DNA of 64,000 nt from the NCBI GenBank assembly GCA_963849005.1, contig CAWKGC010000021.1, forward strand, positions 62,001 to 126,000. Direction: 5' to 3'. Positions 25,242 to 35,024 of this stretch are shown piece by piece; position 1 is the stretch's first letter, and every line of letters starts with the position of its first letter. Below the pieces are notes generated by a model. The model was not told where the DNA came from and made no database searches. It was given only the letters and a program-made list of their open reading frames with translations. The DNA is from CAWKGC01 sp963849005. GTDB lineage: Bacteria > Pseudomonadota > Gammaproteobacteria > Burkholderiales > Usitatibacteraceae. A program made the position numbers and the translations under genes.

Positions 25242-26976
25242 TCAGCCGTTGCGCCTCGGCGGACGGAGGAAGGTGAAGTCCACGCCCTCGTCGGCCTGCG
25301 TCACGGTGTCGAGGAAGAGCTTCAGGTAACCGCGCTCCGCGGTCGGCGCCGCCACCGGGCTCGCGGCCTTGCGCTTTTCCAGTTCCGCGTCGGTCACCAG
25401 AAGCATGAGCGAGCGCGCGGCGACGTCGAGCCGGATGCGGTCGCCACTCTGGACGTAGGCGAGCGGCCCGCCGATGGCGGACTCCGGCGTCACGTGCAGC
25501 ACGATGGTGCCGCCGGCGGTACCGCTCATGCGCCCGTCGGAGATGCGCACCATGTCCTTCACGCCCTGGCGCCCGAGTTTCCTCGGGATCGGCAGGTAGC
25601 CGGCCTCGGGCATGCCGGGCGCGCCCTTGGGCCCGATGTTCTTCAAGACGAGGATGTCGTCCGCCGTGACGTCGAGGTCGTCGGCGTCGATGCGCGCGGC
25701 CATGTCGGCGGCATTCTCGAACACCACCGCGCGGCCTTCGTGCTGCATGAGCTTCGCATCCGCCGCGGATTGCTTGATGATGGCGCCGCCCGGCGCGAGG
25801 TTGCCGCGCAGCACCGCGATGCCGCCTTCCTTGAAGATCGGCTTCGAGAGCGGCCGGATCGCGTCCTGCGCGAAGCCCGGGTCCCGAGGCCTCGATCTCC
25901 TCGCCGAGCGTGCGGCCGGTGACGGTGAGCGCGTCGAGGTGCAGCAGGGGCTTCAGCTCGCGCAGCAGCGCCGGCACGCCGCCCGCGTGATGGAAATCCT
26001 CCATGTAGTGCCGGCCGGTCGGCTTGAGGTCCACCAGCACCGGCGTCTCGCGGCCCATGCGGTCCAGCGTGGCGAGATCGATGTCGATGCCCAGCCGCCC
26101 GGCGATCGCGGTGAGGTGGATGATGCCGTTGGTCGAGCCGCCGATCGCAAGCAGCACGCGCAGCGCGTTCTCGAACGCCTTTGCCGTGAGGATGCGGTCC
26201 GGCGTGACATGGTTCTTGGCCAGCGCCACCGCGAGGCTGCCGGTGCGCTCGGCGATGCGGATGCGGTCCGCCGTCACCGCGGGCGGCGATGCGCCGCCGG
26301 GGACCATGATGCCGAGCGCCTCGGCGACGCAGGCCATGGTGCTGGCGGTCCCCATCACGGAACAGGTGCCGACGCTCGCGACCAGCTGGTTGTTCACCTG
26401 CGAGATCTCGGTGGCGTCGATTTCCTCGGCGCGGTACTTCGCCCAGTAGCGGCGGCAGTCGGTGCAGGCGCCGACGCGCTCGCCCCGGTGCGAGCCGGTG
26501 AGCATCGAGCCGGTCACCAGCTGGATGCAGGGCACGCCCGCGGAAGCCGCGCCCATCAATTGCGCGGGCACGGTCTTGTCGCAGCCGCCGATCAGCACCA
26601 CCGCGTCCATCGGCTGCGCGCGCACCATCTCCTCGGTGTCGATCGACATGAGGTTGCGCAGGTACATGCTGGTGGGATGCGAGAAGCTCTCGTGGATCGA
26701 GATCGTCGGGAAGTCCATCGGCAGCGCGCCGGAGAGCTGGATGCCGCGCTTCACCGCTTCGATCAATTGCGGCATGTTGCCGTGGCACGGGTTGTAGGCG
26801 CTGCCCGTGTTGGCGATGCCGATGATGGGACGGGCCAACGCCTCGTCGGTGAAGCCCGCGCCCTTGATGAAGGCCTTGCGCAGGAACAGCGAGAAGCCGG
26901 TGTCGCCGTAGTTGGTCAGCCCGCGCGCAAGGCCCGTGTCGGGCTTCTTCGGCGGGGATTTCGGTTCATTCGCCAT
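25242..26976 (-). CDS. IlvD/Edd-family dehydratase, one frameshift
   Basis: About 578 residues once joined. These Fe-S enzymes dehydrate dihydroxy acids. Cluster Cys and signature motifs: IANTGSAYNPCHGNM, IGGCDKTVPAQLMGAASAG, GACTDCRRYW, and GTCSVMGTASTMACVAEALG; the C-terminal half has LRGNLAPGGAIIKQSA and SDGRMSGTAGGTIVLHVTPE. Sequence features lean to the sugar-acid dehydratase side of the family rather than to branched-chain IlvD, and the neighbours (Bug receptor, DapA-type lyase) agree, but the substrate is not proven. The frame breaks near 25875 beside GGGTCCC. Confidence 0.88.
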
Positions 26977-27007
26977 GTCGGTTCCGGTTGCTCGCCAATG
27001 CCATCGG

Positions 27008-27968
27008 CTATTGCGGGGTGATGCCGGCGTCCTTGATGACCTTCACCCAGCGCGCGTTCTCGGCGCGCATGAAAGTCCCGAAGTCCGCGGGCGACATGAG
27101 GCGGATCTCGGCGCCCTCGTCGAGAAGGCGCTGGCGGATGACCGGGTCGTTCACCACCGCGGCCACCGCCTCGTTGACCTTCTTCACGATGTCGGCGGGA
27201 ACTCCCTTGGGACCGACGATGCCGGTCCACGTGCCGACATCGAAATCGGCCAGGCCCAGCTCGGCCATCGTCGGCACGTCGGGCACCGCGGGGTTGCGCT
27301 CCTTCGACGCGAGCCCGATCGCGCGCACCTTGCCCGCCGCGGATCTGCGGCACCACCGCGGGCAGCGTGGCGAAATTCACCTGCGCCTCGCCGGTCATGA
27401 CCGCGAGCGTGGACGGCGACCCGCCCTTGTAGGGCACGTGGGTGATGTTGGCGTCGAGCGCGCGCACCAGCAACTCGCCCGACAGGTGGCCGGGAGAGCC
27501 GACGCCCGAGGAGGCATAGAAGGTCGGCGTCTTCACCGAGAGTTCCTTCAGCTCGGCGAGCGTCTTGAACGTGGTGTTGGGCGCGGCGATCATGATCATC
27601 GGGTAGGAGCCGATCAGCGCCATCGGCGTGAAATCGTTGATGGGGTGGAACTTCTGGCTCTTGTAGAGGCCGGGGTTGATGGCATGCACCGCGACCGTGG
27701 TCATCATCAGCGTGTAGCCGTCGGGCGGCGCCTGCAGCATCATCTCGGCGGCGAAATCGCCCGCGCCTCCGGGCTTGTTCTCGATGATGATCGGCTGGCC
27801 GAGCCGCTCGCCGAGCTTCGACGACAGCATGCGCGCGACGACATCGGTGGACCCGCCGGGCGCATAGCCGATCAGGATCTTGATGGGCCTCTCCGGCCAG
27901 GCCGCGAGCGCCGAAGTCGCGGCAAGGAGAAGGCAGGCGAGGGTGGCGCGAACGGGCATTGTCATCAT
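27008..27968 (-). CDS. Bug-family tripartite tricarboxylate transporter receptor, one frameshift
   Basis: About 320 residues. A signal peptide (ATLACLLLAATSALA) is followed by Bug-type periplasmic binding protein blocks: WPERPIKILIGYAPGGSTDVVARML, here cut as IGYAPGGSTDVVAR; IIIENKPGGAGDFAAEMM, PDGYTLMMTT, NITHVPYKGGSPSTLAVMTG, and DVPTMAELGLADF in the second frame. The break is near 27345. Bug proteins bind carboxylates for the TctAB-type transporter; no TctAB genes are nearby. The start at 27968 overlaps the ECH stop by ATGA; the ATG at 27959 is an alternative. Confidence 0.9.
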
Positions 27969-28774
27969 TTTCCCTTGAACACGGGCTTGCGCTTCTGCAT
28001 GAAGGCCGTGCGCCCTTCGGCATAGTCCTCGCTCTCGAAGCAGTCGAGGATCAGCCGGCGAGCGAGGTCGTCGTCGAAGTCCGCATCCAGCGCGAGCGCT
28101 TCCTGGATGATGCGCTTTCCCGCCTTGATCGTAAGCGGCGCGCCGGTGGTGATGGCGGTGACATATTCCGCGAGCAGCGCGTCGAGGCCCTCGACGGGGG
28201 CCACGCGGTTCACCAGCCCGATGCGCAGCGCCTCGGCGGCGTCCAGGCGCCTGCCGGTGAAGAAGATGTCCTTCGCGAAGCCGGGGCCGACCAGCTGCAC
28301 CAGGTTCTTCATCGCCGAGACGCGGTAGCCCAGCCCCAGGCGTGTGGCCGGGATCGAGAACACCGAGTTGTCGGCGGCCACGCGGATGTCGCAGCTGATC
28401 GCGACGTTCACGCCGCCGCCGATGCAATAGCCGCGGATTCGCGCCACCGTCGGCTTGGCGAATTCGCAGATGCCTTGCAGCGCCGCCTCGGCCATCACTT
28501 CGTACTTCTTCACCGCCTCTTTGGCCGCGCGCATGTCCTCGAATTGCGAGATGTCGGCGCCGGAGACGAAGGCCTTCTCGCCTTCGCCCGAGAACACCAC
28601 CATGCGCACCTCGTCGTCGGCTTCCGCCTTGGCGAGCAGCGGCGGCACCGCTTCCCACATGTCGATCGACAGCGCGTTGTGCTTTGCCGGGTTGTTGAAG
28701 CGGATGTGCAGCACCGGGCCTTCGAGCCAGGTCTTGACGCGCTCGGTGGTCGAGGGATAGGCCATGTCGTTCAT
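27965..28774 (-). CDS. Enoyl-CoA hydratase/isomerase family protein
   Basis: 269 residues of the crotonase fold. Seen: VLHIRFNNPAKHNALSIDMW, the oxyanion-hole segment FVSGADISQFEDM, and RGYCIGGGVNVAISCDIRVA, then NSVFSIPATRLGLGY. The usual catalytic Glu around SxFxxPExxLG is Ala (IPATRLG), so a hydratase role is uncertain and an isomerase, hydrolase or other crotonase reaction is possible. It is coupled to the CoA transferase upstream (TGATG) and to the Bug receptor downstream (ATGA). Confidence 0.9.
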   Translation of the reverse strand: MNDMAYPSTTERVKTWLEGPVLHIRFNNPAKHNALSIDMWEAVPPLLAKAEADDEVRMVVFSGEGEKAFVSGADISQFEDMRAAKEAVKKYEVMAEAALQGICEFAKPTVARIRGYCIGGGVNVAISCDIRVAADNSVFSIPATRLGLGYRVSAMKNLVQLVGPGFAKDIFFTGRRLDAAEALRIGLVNRVAPVEGLDALLAEYVTAITTGAPLTIKAGKRIIQEALALDADFDDDLARRLILDCFESEDYAEGRTAFMQKRKPVFKGK

Positions 28775-29976
28775 CAGTAGACTCCTGCGGCTTTCAGGCG
28801 TGCCAGGGCATCGGCGCCGTAGCCGATCTCGGCGAGGATCTCTTCGGAGTGCTCGCCTCTTTTCGGCGCCGCGCGCGCGATCGTGGAGGGGGTGCGGGTG
28901 AGCGTCACGGGCTGGCCCATGATCGCCTGCTCGCCGTGGTGCTTCGAGGTGACCTTCTTCAGCATGCCGAGGTGCTGCACCTGCGGCTCCTCGAACACCT
29001 GTTTCAAATCATTGATGCGCCCGCACGCGACACCTTCGGCATTGAGCTTCGCGATCCAGTAGTCGCTGCCATTCAGGACCAGGCGCTTCTCGATCTCGGC
29101 GTTGAGCCAGTCGCGGTGCACCGAGCGGTTGCCTTGGACTTCGAGCGCTCGTCGGCGATCCACTCCGGCGCGCCCATGGCCACGCAGAAGCGCTCCCAGA
29201 TCTTGCCGCCGAAGACCGCGATGTTGATGAAGCCGTCGCTGGTCCTGTAGACGCCGGTGGGGATGCTGGTGGGGTGGAAGTTGCCCGCCTGGCCCGGGAT
29301 CTCGCCATCGATCGTCCAGCGCGAGGTCTGGAAATCCATCATGTAGATCATCGCCTCCAGGAGCGACGTGTGCAGCCATTGGCCTTTCCCGGAGACCTCC
29401 CGCTCGAGCAGCGCCACGGTGACGCCGTAGGCCGCGAAGATGCCGCCGCACAGGTCGGCGATCGGGATGCCGACTCGCAGCGGCCCCTGCCCGGGCAGCC
29501 CGGTGACCGACATCAGGCCCGCCCATGCCCTGCGCGATCTGGTCGAAGCCGGGGCGGGTCGCGTCGGGGCCGGTCTGCCCGAAGCCGGAGATGCTCGCGT
29601 ACACGAGGCGCGGATTGACCTTCGCGAGCGCCTCGTAATCGATGCCGAGGCGCGTCTTCACGTCGGGGCGGAAGTTCTCCAGCAGCACGTCGGCGGTCGC
29701 GACCAGCTTCTTCAGCACCGCGATGCCCTCGGGATTCTTCAGGTCGAGCGTGATCGAGCGCTTGTTGCGGTGCGTGTACTGGTAGTCGGAGCCTTCCTGC
29801 CCGCCGAGCGTGTCGTCGCCGCGCATGTGCTCGGGCATCTGCACCTGGATGACGTCCGCGCCCCAGTCCGCGAGCTGGCGCGCGGCGGTCGGGCCGGCGC
29901 GGACCTGCGTCAGGTCGATGACGCGGAAGCGGGCGAGGGCAGGGGAGGCGGGCAGGTGCGGCATGTCGGTTTCCAT
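28774..29976 (-). CDS. CaiB/BaiF family III CoA transferase, two frameshifts
   Basis: About 400 residues when joined. Segments in order: RVIDLTQVRAGPTAARQLADW, NKRSITLDLKNPEG, VLLENFRPDVKTRLGIDYEAL, VYASISGFGQTGP, then after a break near 29520 PIADLCGGIFAAYGVTVALL with the catalytic Asp and SLLEAMIYMMDFQT, and after a break near 29145 the C-terminal VACGRINDLKQVFEEPQV. Family III enzymes move CoA between carboxylic acids. It is the first gene of the CoA transferase-crotonase-Bug-IlvD run. The start is 29976 (METDMPHLP) or the internal ATG at 29964. Confidence 0.88.
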   Translation of the reverse strand: METDMPHLPASPALARFRVIDLTQVRAGPTAARQLADWGADVIQVQMPEHMRGDDTLGGQEGSDYQYTHRNKRSITLDLKNPEGIAVLKKLVATADVLLENFRPDVKTRLGIDYEALAKVNPRLVYASISGFGQTGPDATRPGFDQIAQGMGGPDVGHRAARAGAAASRHPDRRPVRRHLRGLRRHRGAARAGGLRERPMAAHVAPGGDDLHDGFPDLALDDRWRDPGPGGQLPPHQHPHRRLQDQRRLHQHRGLRRQDLGALLRGHGRAGVDRRRALEVQGNRSVHRDWLNAEIEKRLVLNGSDYWIAKLNAEGVACGRINDLKQVFEEPQVQHLGMLKKVTSKHHGEQAIMGQPVTLTRTPSTIARAAPKRGEHSEEILAEIGYGADALARLKAAGVY

Positions 29977-29992
29977 TCTATCGCCAGGACCA

Positions 29993-30023
29993 TTGACACC
30001 CAGTCTACCAACTGTCTTATATT
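29993..30023 (+). promoter_or_regulatory. Sigma-70-like promoter before the FAD oxidoreductase
   Basis: A consensus -35 TTGACA (29993-29998) and a near-consensus -10 TATATT (30018-30023) are separated by 19 bases, or 18 if the -10 is read as TTATAT. They sit 52 bases upstream of the ATG at 30075, in the divergent gap with the CoA transferase gene. Confidence 0.6.
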
Positions 30024-30074
30024 CGCCTGCATTCCCGCGTTTCCGACCGACCGCAAGTCCCTGGAGAAATCCCG

Positions 30075-31268
30075 ATGTCCTTCGATGCCGATTGCGTGGT
30101 GGTGGGCGCAGGCGTCGTGGGGCTCGCCATCGCACGCGAGCTTGCGCTGGCCGGCCGCGAGGTGATCGTCGCCGAGGCCGAGGGCGCGATCGGCACCGCC
30201 ACGAGTTCGCGCAACTCCGAAGTCATCCACGCCGGTATCTACTATCCGGAGGGCAGCCTCAAGGCACGGCTGTGCGTCGAGGGCCGTCAATTGTTGTACG
30301 CGTACTGCGAGACGCACAACGTCCCGGCGAAGCGGCTGGGGAAGTTGATCGTCGCCATCAATGAGGCGCAGGTTCCGCAGCTCGACGCGATTGCGGCCAA
30401 GGCGCGCGCCAATGGCGTCGATGACATCGCGCTGATCGATCGCAAGACCGCGCTGGAAATGGAACCGCACCTGCATTGCGAGGCGGCGCTGCTTTCGCCC
30501 TCGACCGGCATCGTCGACAGCCACGCGCTGATGCTGGCGTTCCAGGGCGATGCCGAGAATGCCGGCGCGACGATTGCCTTCAATACGCCGCTGGTCTCCG
30601 GCGAGGTGCGCGACGGCGGCGGTTTCGATTTGCGCTTCGGCGGCGCAGACGCGACTACGTTGACTTGCCGCACGCTGGTGAACTCGGCCGGCCTGCATGC
30701 CCCGGCGCTCGCGCGGAAAATTGCCGGCATTCCCGCAGCGGCGATACCGCAGGCCTACTTCTGCCGCGGCAGTTACTTCACGCTCTCCGGGCGCGCGCCG
30801 TTCAGGCACCTGGTCTATCCGGCGCCGGAAGCCGCGGGCCTCGGCGTGCACCTGACGCTCGACATGGGCGGGCAGGCCAAGTTCGGTCCCGACGTGGAGT
30901 GGATCGACGTCATCGACTACAAGATCGATCCCTCGCGCGGGGAGCGCTTCTACGCGGCGATCCGCACCTACTGGCCGGCGCTGCCTGACGGCGCGCTGCA
31001 GCCGGGCTACACCGGCATCCGGCCGAAGATTTCCTCTCGCGACGAGCCTGCTGCCGATTTTCGCATCGATGGGCGCGAGGTGCACGGCATCGACGGGCTT
31101 GTGAACCTCTTCGGCATCGAGTCGCCGGGGCTGACTTCGTCGCTGGCGATTGCTCGCGGTCGAAGGAAGAGTGGGGAGAAGGGGTCTGTCCCCGTCGACT
31201 CAATCCGCCTTGATCCCCGCCGCCTTCATCAGCTTCGCGTAACGCGCGAGCTGGTCCTTGGTCATTGA
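30075..31268 (+). CDS. FAD-dependent oxidoreductase (L-2-hydroxyglutarate oxidase-like)
   Basis: As written 397 residues; the true end is probably near 31150-31200. The DAO-type Rossmann start is VVVGAGVVGLAIARELALAG, followed by SSRNSEVIHAGIYYPEGSLKA cut here as SSRNSEVIHAGIYYP, then GIVDSHALM, TLVNSAGLHAP and the C-terminal FGIESPGLTSSLAIA, which matches LhgO-like proteins. The family oxidises 2-hydroxy acids with electron delivery to quinone or O2. After GLTSSLAIA the expected short tail is replaced by a basic stretch that overlaps the convergent Bug gene by 68 bases, so a frame break near 31160 is likely. Start is supported by TGGAGAAA. Confidence 0.85.
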   Translation: MSFDADCVVVGAGVVGLAIARELALAGREVIVAEAEGAIGTATSSRNSEVIHAGIYYPEGSLKARLCVEGRQLLYAYCETHNVPAKRLGKLIVAINEAQVPQLDAIAAKARANGVDDIALIDRKTALEMEPHLHCEAALLSPSTGIVDSHALMLAFQGDAENAGATIAFNTPLVSGEVRDGGGFDLRFGGADATTLTCRTLVNSAGLHAPALARKIAGIPAAAIPQAYFCRGSYFTLSGRAPFRHLVYPAPEAAGLGVHLTLDMGGQAKFGPDVEWIDVIDYKIDPSRGERFYAAIRTYWPALPDGALQPGYTGIRPKISSRDEPAADFRIDGREVHGIDGLVNLFGIESPGLTSSLAIARGRRKSGEKGSVPVDSIRLDPRRLHQLRVTRELVLGH

Positions 31269-32187
31269 GCCGAGCTGCTCGGGTGATGAGGCGACGATGG
31301 TGAAGCCCTGTGCGACGAGCTTCTCGCGCACCTCCGGGTCGGCGCAGGCCTTCGCGATCTCGGCATGCAGCCTGCGCGACGATCGCCTTCGGCGTGCCGG
31401 CGGGCGCCATCATGGCGAACCAGGAGTTGAACTCGAAGCCCGGCAGGCCGGACTCGGACACCGTCGGCACGTCGGGGAACGACGCGCAGTGCGCGCCGGC
31501 GTGCGTCACGCCGATGAGCCGCAGCTTGCCCGCCGTGACCAGCGAGTTGACGGTGGCGAGGCCCTGGAAGCCGATCGGCACCTCGCCCGCGGCCACGCCC
31601 ACCGCGGCCTGGCGTGGCGCCCTTGTAGGGCACGTGCGTCATCGTGACGCCGGCCTGCGAGGCGAACAGCGCCATGGCGATGTGCTGCGGGCTGCCGTTG
31701 CCGCCCGAGCCGTAGTTGATCTTGCCGGGCTTCGCCTTCGCCGCGGCGATCAGGTCCGCCGCGCTTGCGTACGGCGCGTCGGCGCCGCACCACCAGCCCC
31801 CACTCGACCGTGGCCACCAGCGACACCGGCTCGAAGTCCTTCAGGATGTCCCAGGGCATCTTGGCGTGCAGGTTCGGCAGCATGGTCATGATGCTGTCGT
31901 TGAAGCCGCCGATCGTGTAGCCGTCGGGCGCGGCCTTGGCGACCCGCTCGGCGCCGATCAGGCCGGCCGCGCCGGGCTGGTTCTCGATCACGATCGGCTG
32001 GCCGATGTTGGCCGCCATCTTCTGCGCCAGGATGCGCGCCGCGTTGTCGACCGCGCTGCCGCGGCCAGCGGCACGATCATGCGGATCGGCTTGTTCGGGT
32101 AGTCGCCTGGCGCGCGGGCGCAGAGCTGGTGGCCAGCAGGGCGAGCAAGGCGCGATGGCGCAGGCGGCGGGATGAGCGGTAGTTCAT
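31200..32187 (-). pseudogene. Bug-family tripartite tricarboxylate transporter receptor, several frameshifts
   Basis: The start at 32187 opens a basic and hydrophobic signal region. Parts then appear in three frames: IGQPIVIENQPGAAGLIGAE, PDGYTIGGFNDSIMTMLPN, DILKDFEPVSLVATVEWG, MTHVPYKGATP, TVSESGLPGFEFNSWFAMMA and a C-terminal segment ending KAD at TGA 31200-31202. At least four breaks. It follows the Ldh-type gene by 13 bases and probably forms an operon with it. No transporter membrane subunits are adjacent. Confidence 0.8.
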
Positions 32188-32200
32188 GGTGTGTCTCCGT

Positions 32201-33289
32201 TTACTCGTCAGGTGACCGCGGCGCAATGCCCAGCTCGTCGGCGAAGCTGTCGAGCTGGCCTTGCGCAGCGCCGGCGGCAATCGGCGATGCCGTCGCGTTC
32301 GCCGTCGCCGCGCGCTTCGTGGCTCTGCTCGCCGGGCAGCCAGATGCGCTCCACGCCCGGCATGCGCTCGCTTGCGCGCAGGTCGCGCACCAGCGACGTC
32401 CACGCGCTGCCTTGAATGCCGTCGACGTCGCCGAAGGCGGCCGAGGTCGATCGCGACGATGGCCTGGCCGGTGTTGGTGACGCTCGGATCGTCGTGGTTG
32501 AAGTCGATCACGTCCCGGCCCATGGCCGCGCCGTTCAGCGTGCCGGCCAGCAGGCCGACGACGCAGCGCCAGGCCGTAGCCCTTGTAGCCGCCGATCGGC
32601 AGCAGGAAGCCTTCGTCGGCGCGCTTCGGGTCGGTGAGCGGGCTTGCCCTCGCGGTCGATCATCCAGCCCTCGGGCATCGTCTCGCCGCGCTGCGCCTTG
32701 GCCTTGACCTTGCCGTAGGCGGCGACCGTGGTCGCCATGTCGAGCACGATCGGCGGCTTCGTCGCCGGCCGGAACGGCGACGGCGATCGGGTTGGTCGAC
32801 AGCAGCATGTCCAGCCCGCCCCACGGCGGCAGGTGGTTGGCGTTGCCGACCGCGAAGTACAGCCCGATCATGTCGTGCGCCAGCGGCATGCGCGCATAGA
32901 GCGACGCCGGCCCGGCATGGTTGCTGCCACTGCGAGCCGACCCAGGCGACGCCGCGGTCGCGCGCCTTCGCGATCGCGATCTCGCGCCGCGCGCTTCATC
33001 ACCAGGTGGCCCATGCCGTTGTCGCCGTCGAGCAGCGCCATGCGGCGCGCTCCTGCACCACGCGGATGTCGGGCTGCAGGTTGATGCCGCCGGCCTGGAT
33101 GCGGCGGACGTACTGCGGCAGGCGGATGACGCCGTGGCCGTCCGAGCCCTGCGGCGTCGGCCTCGCGCCATGAGCGCGGCCACCGTCGCGGCGTCCTGCG
33201 TCCGGCATGCCGACTCTCACGAAAGCGGCACGGATGAATTCGCGGGCGGCGTCGAGGCTCGCGCGACCGGCGATGGCGGCATTGGGCAT
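32201..33289 (-). pseudogene. Ldh/malate dehydrogenase-family (YbiC/YiaK-type) oxidoreductase, many frameshifts
   Basis: Start ATG 33289: SLDAAREFIRAAFVRVGMPD, then DGHGVIRLPQYVRRIQAGGI (NAD-binding family entry with catalytic-region His), LLDGDNGMGHLVMKRA in another frame, LDMATTVAAYGKVKAKAQRG, MPEGWMIDREGKP, and the C-terminal VVGLLAGTLNGAAMG and FNHDDPSVTNTGQAIVAIDL. These are landmarks of the Ldh_2 family, which reduces 2-oxo acids such as pyruvate, 2,3-diketogulonate or ureidoglycolate derivatives. Six or more breaks occur, so the product is unreadable as written. Confidence 0.8.
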
Positions 33290-33337
33290 GGCGTGACTTT
33301 ACTGCGAGAATGGAGGCCTGCGGAAGGAAAGTGAGCC

Positions 33338-34279
33338 ATGCCGAAACTCGACGAAAGCGCCAAGGGCGTCTATCTCATCACCGTGACGCCGTTTCACGAC
33401 AACGGCGAGCTCGATCTCGAGAGCACCGACCGCGTCACCGATTTCTATCTCGAGAAGGGCGCCACGGGACTCACCGTGCTGGGGGTGATGGGAGAGGCGC
33501 CCAAGCTCACGGCGGAGGAATCGCGCCGCTACGTGAAGCGCGTGCTCGACCGCGTGAAGGGCCGCGTGCCGGTCATCGTCGGCGTGTCCTCGCCGGGCTT
33601 TGCGGCCATGGGCGAACTGGCGAAGGGGGTCATGGACCTGGGCGCGGCCGGCGTCATGGTCGGCCCCGCCGCGAGCGTCAAGACCGACGACCAGGCGTTC
33701 GGCTACTACGAGATGGCCGCCGAGACGCTCGGCAGCGCGACGCCCTTCTGCGTGCAGGACCATCCGCTTGCCTACGGCGTGCAGCTTCCGGCGAGCGTGC
33801 TGGTGCGCATCTTCAAGGCGCTCCCCACTGCGGTGATGCTGAAGCACGAGGACTGGCCCGGCCCGGGCCTGGCGAAGCTGGCGGCGATGCGCGCGGCCAG
33901 CACCGGCGGCGGCATGCGCCGCATCTCCATCCTCGCCGGCAACGGCGGCGGCCTGTTCCTGCCCGAGGAACTCTCGCGCGGCGCGGACGGCGCCATGACC
34001 GGCTTCGGTTATCCCGAGATGATGGTGGATGTCTGCAAGGCCCACGCCGCCGGGAACATCGAGCGCGCGCACGACCTCTTCGACGCCTATCTCCCGCTGG
34101 CGCGCTACGAGCAACAGACCGCGCTGGGGCTGGCCGTGCGGAAGTACATGCTGGCCAAGCGCGGCGCGATCGCCTCGGCCGCCATCCGCAAGCCCGGCCC
34201 GAAGCTCTCGGCCGCCGACATCGCCGACATCGACTTGCTCATCGAACGGCAGCAACGCCGACTAAAGGAAATCGCCTGA
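33338..34279 (+). CDS. DapA-family (dihydrodipicolinate synthase/N-acetylneuraminate lyase) aldolase or dehydratase
   Basis: 313 residues of a TIM-barrel lyase. Landmarks: VYLITVTPFHDNGELDLEST, GATGLTVLGVMGEAPKLTAEE (GxxGE phosphate/carboxylate loop with G-V-M-G-E in place of G-T-T-G-E), VPVIVGVSSPG, FGYYEMAAETLG (Tyr), FCVQDHPLAYG, and the Schiff-base Lys in AVMLKHEDWPGPG. The substitutions argue against true DapA. Members in such neighbourhoods act on 2-keto-3-deoxy sugar acids or similar. It is coupled to the RraA-type gene (TGATG). Confidence 0.9.
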   Translation: MPKLDESAKGVYLITVTPFHDNGELDLESTDRVTDFYLEKGATGLTVLGVMGEAPKLTAEESRRYVKRVLDRVKGRVPVIVGVSSPGFAAMGELAKGVMDLGAAGVMVGPAASVKTDDQAFGYYEMAAETLGSATPFCVQDHPLAYGVQLPASVLVRIFKALPTAVMLKHEDWPGPGLAKLAAMRAASTGGGMRRISILAGNGGGLFLPEELSRGADGAMTGFGYPEMMVDVCKAHAAGNIERAHDLFDAYLPLARYEQQTALGLAVRKYMLAKRGAIASAAIRKPGPKLSAADIADIDLLIERQQRRLKEIA

Positions 34280-34983
34280 TGGCACTCGACCCGAAGATCG
34301 TTTCCACGCTGTCGCAGATCACCACTGCGACCATCACCACGCTGCTCCTGAAGAAGGGGCTGCGCAACGTCTGGATGCGCGGCACGCGGCCGCTCAACCC
34401 CGGCCAGCCGCGCCTCGTGGGGCCGGCGTTCACGCTGCGCTTCGTGCCGGCACGCGAGGACCTCGCCACGCCGGAGTCCTGGTCGAAACCCATCTCGACC
34501 CGGGCGGCGATCGAGGCGATGCCCGAAGGCTGCATCACGGTCGTCGACGCGATGGGCATCACGGACGCGGGCATCTTCGGCGACATCCTGTGCGCGCGCA
34601 TGAAGAAGAAGGGTGTGGCAGCTCTCGTCACCGACGGCGTGCTGCGCGACGTGGCCGGCGTGAAGGCCACGGGGCTTCCGGTGTGGTGCCAGGGCGCTGC
34701 GGCGCCGCCGTCCGTTGCCGGCCTCACGTTCGTGAACTGGGGGGAGCCGATCGGCTGCGGCGGCGTGGCGGTGTTTCCCGACGACGTCGTGGTGGTCGAT
34801 GACGACGGCGCGGTGCTGATCCCGCAGGCGCTGGTCGCCGAGATCGTAGCGGCGGCCCCCGAGCAGGAGAGACTCGAATCGTGGATCATGGGCGAAGTCG
34901 AGAAGGGCGCGGCGCTGCCGGGACTCTATCCACCCAACGCCGAGAACAAGGCCCGCTACGAGGCCAGCAAGGGCGCGAAGTGA
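34279..34983 (+). CDS. RraA-family protein (HMG/CHA aldolase-like)
   Basis: 234 residues. The RraA fold signature ALVTDGVLRDVAGVKATGLPVWCQGAA (in pieces: TDGVLRDVAG with the G-x-R-D metal/substrate motif) and VVDAMGITDAGIFGDILCARMKKKG are clear, as is VGPAFTLRFVPARED. Metal-dependent aldolases of this family cleave 4-hydroxy-4-methyl- or 4-carboxy-4-hydroxy-2-oxoadipate type substrates; others are RNase E inhibitors. The catabolic context favours an enzyme. It lies between the DapA-type lyase and a Bug receptor. Confidence 0.9.
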   Translation: MALDPKIVSTLSQITTATITTLLLKKGLRNVWMRGTRPLNPGQPRLVGPAFTLRFVPAREDLATPESWSKPISTRAAIEAMPEGCITVVDAMGITDAGIFGDILCARMKKKGVAALVTDGVLRDVAGVKATGLPVWCQGAAAPPSVAGLTFVNWGEPIGCGGVAVFPDDVVVVDDDGAVLIPQALVAEIVAAAPEQERLESWIMGEVEKGAALPGLYPPNAENKARYEASKGAK

Positions 34984-35024
34984 AGTCGCGCCGAAGTGAA
35001 AACCGACAAAACCTGGAGAAACCG

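Noticed and set aside
23971..26976. A single 1,001-residue open frame joining the IlvD-type dehydratase to the proline-rich repeat protein
   Set aside because: The middle of the frame is a shadow reading of the dehydratase C-terminal half, which is clearly coded in another frame up to 25242. A separate TTG with a ribosome site starts the repeat protein at 25215.
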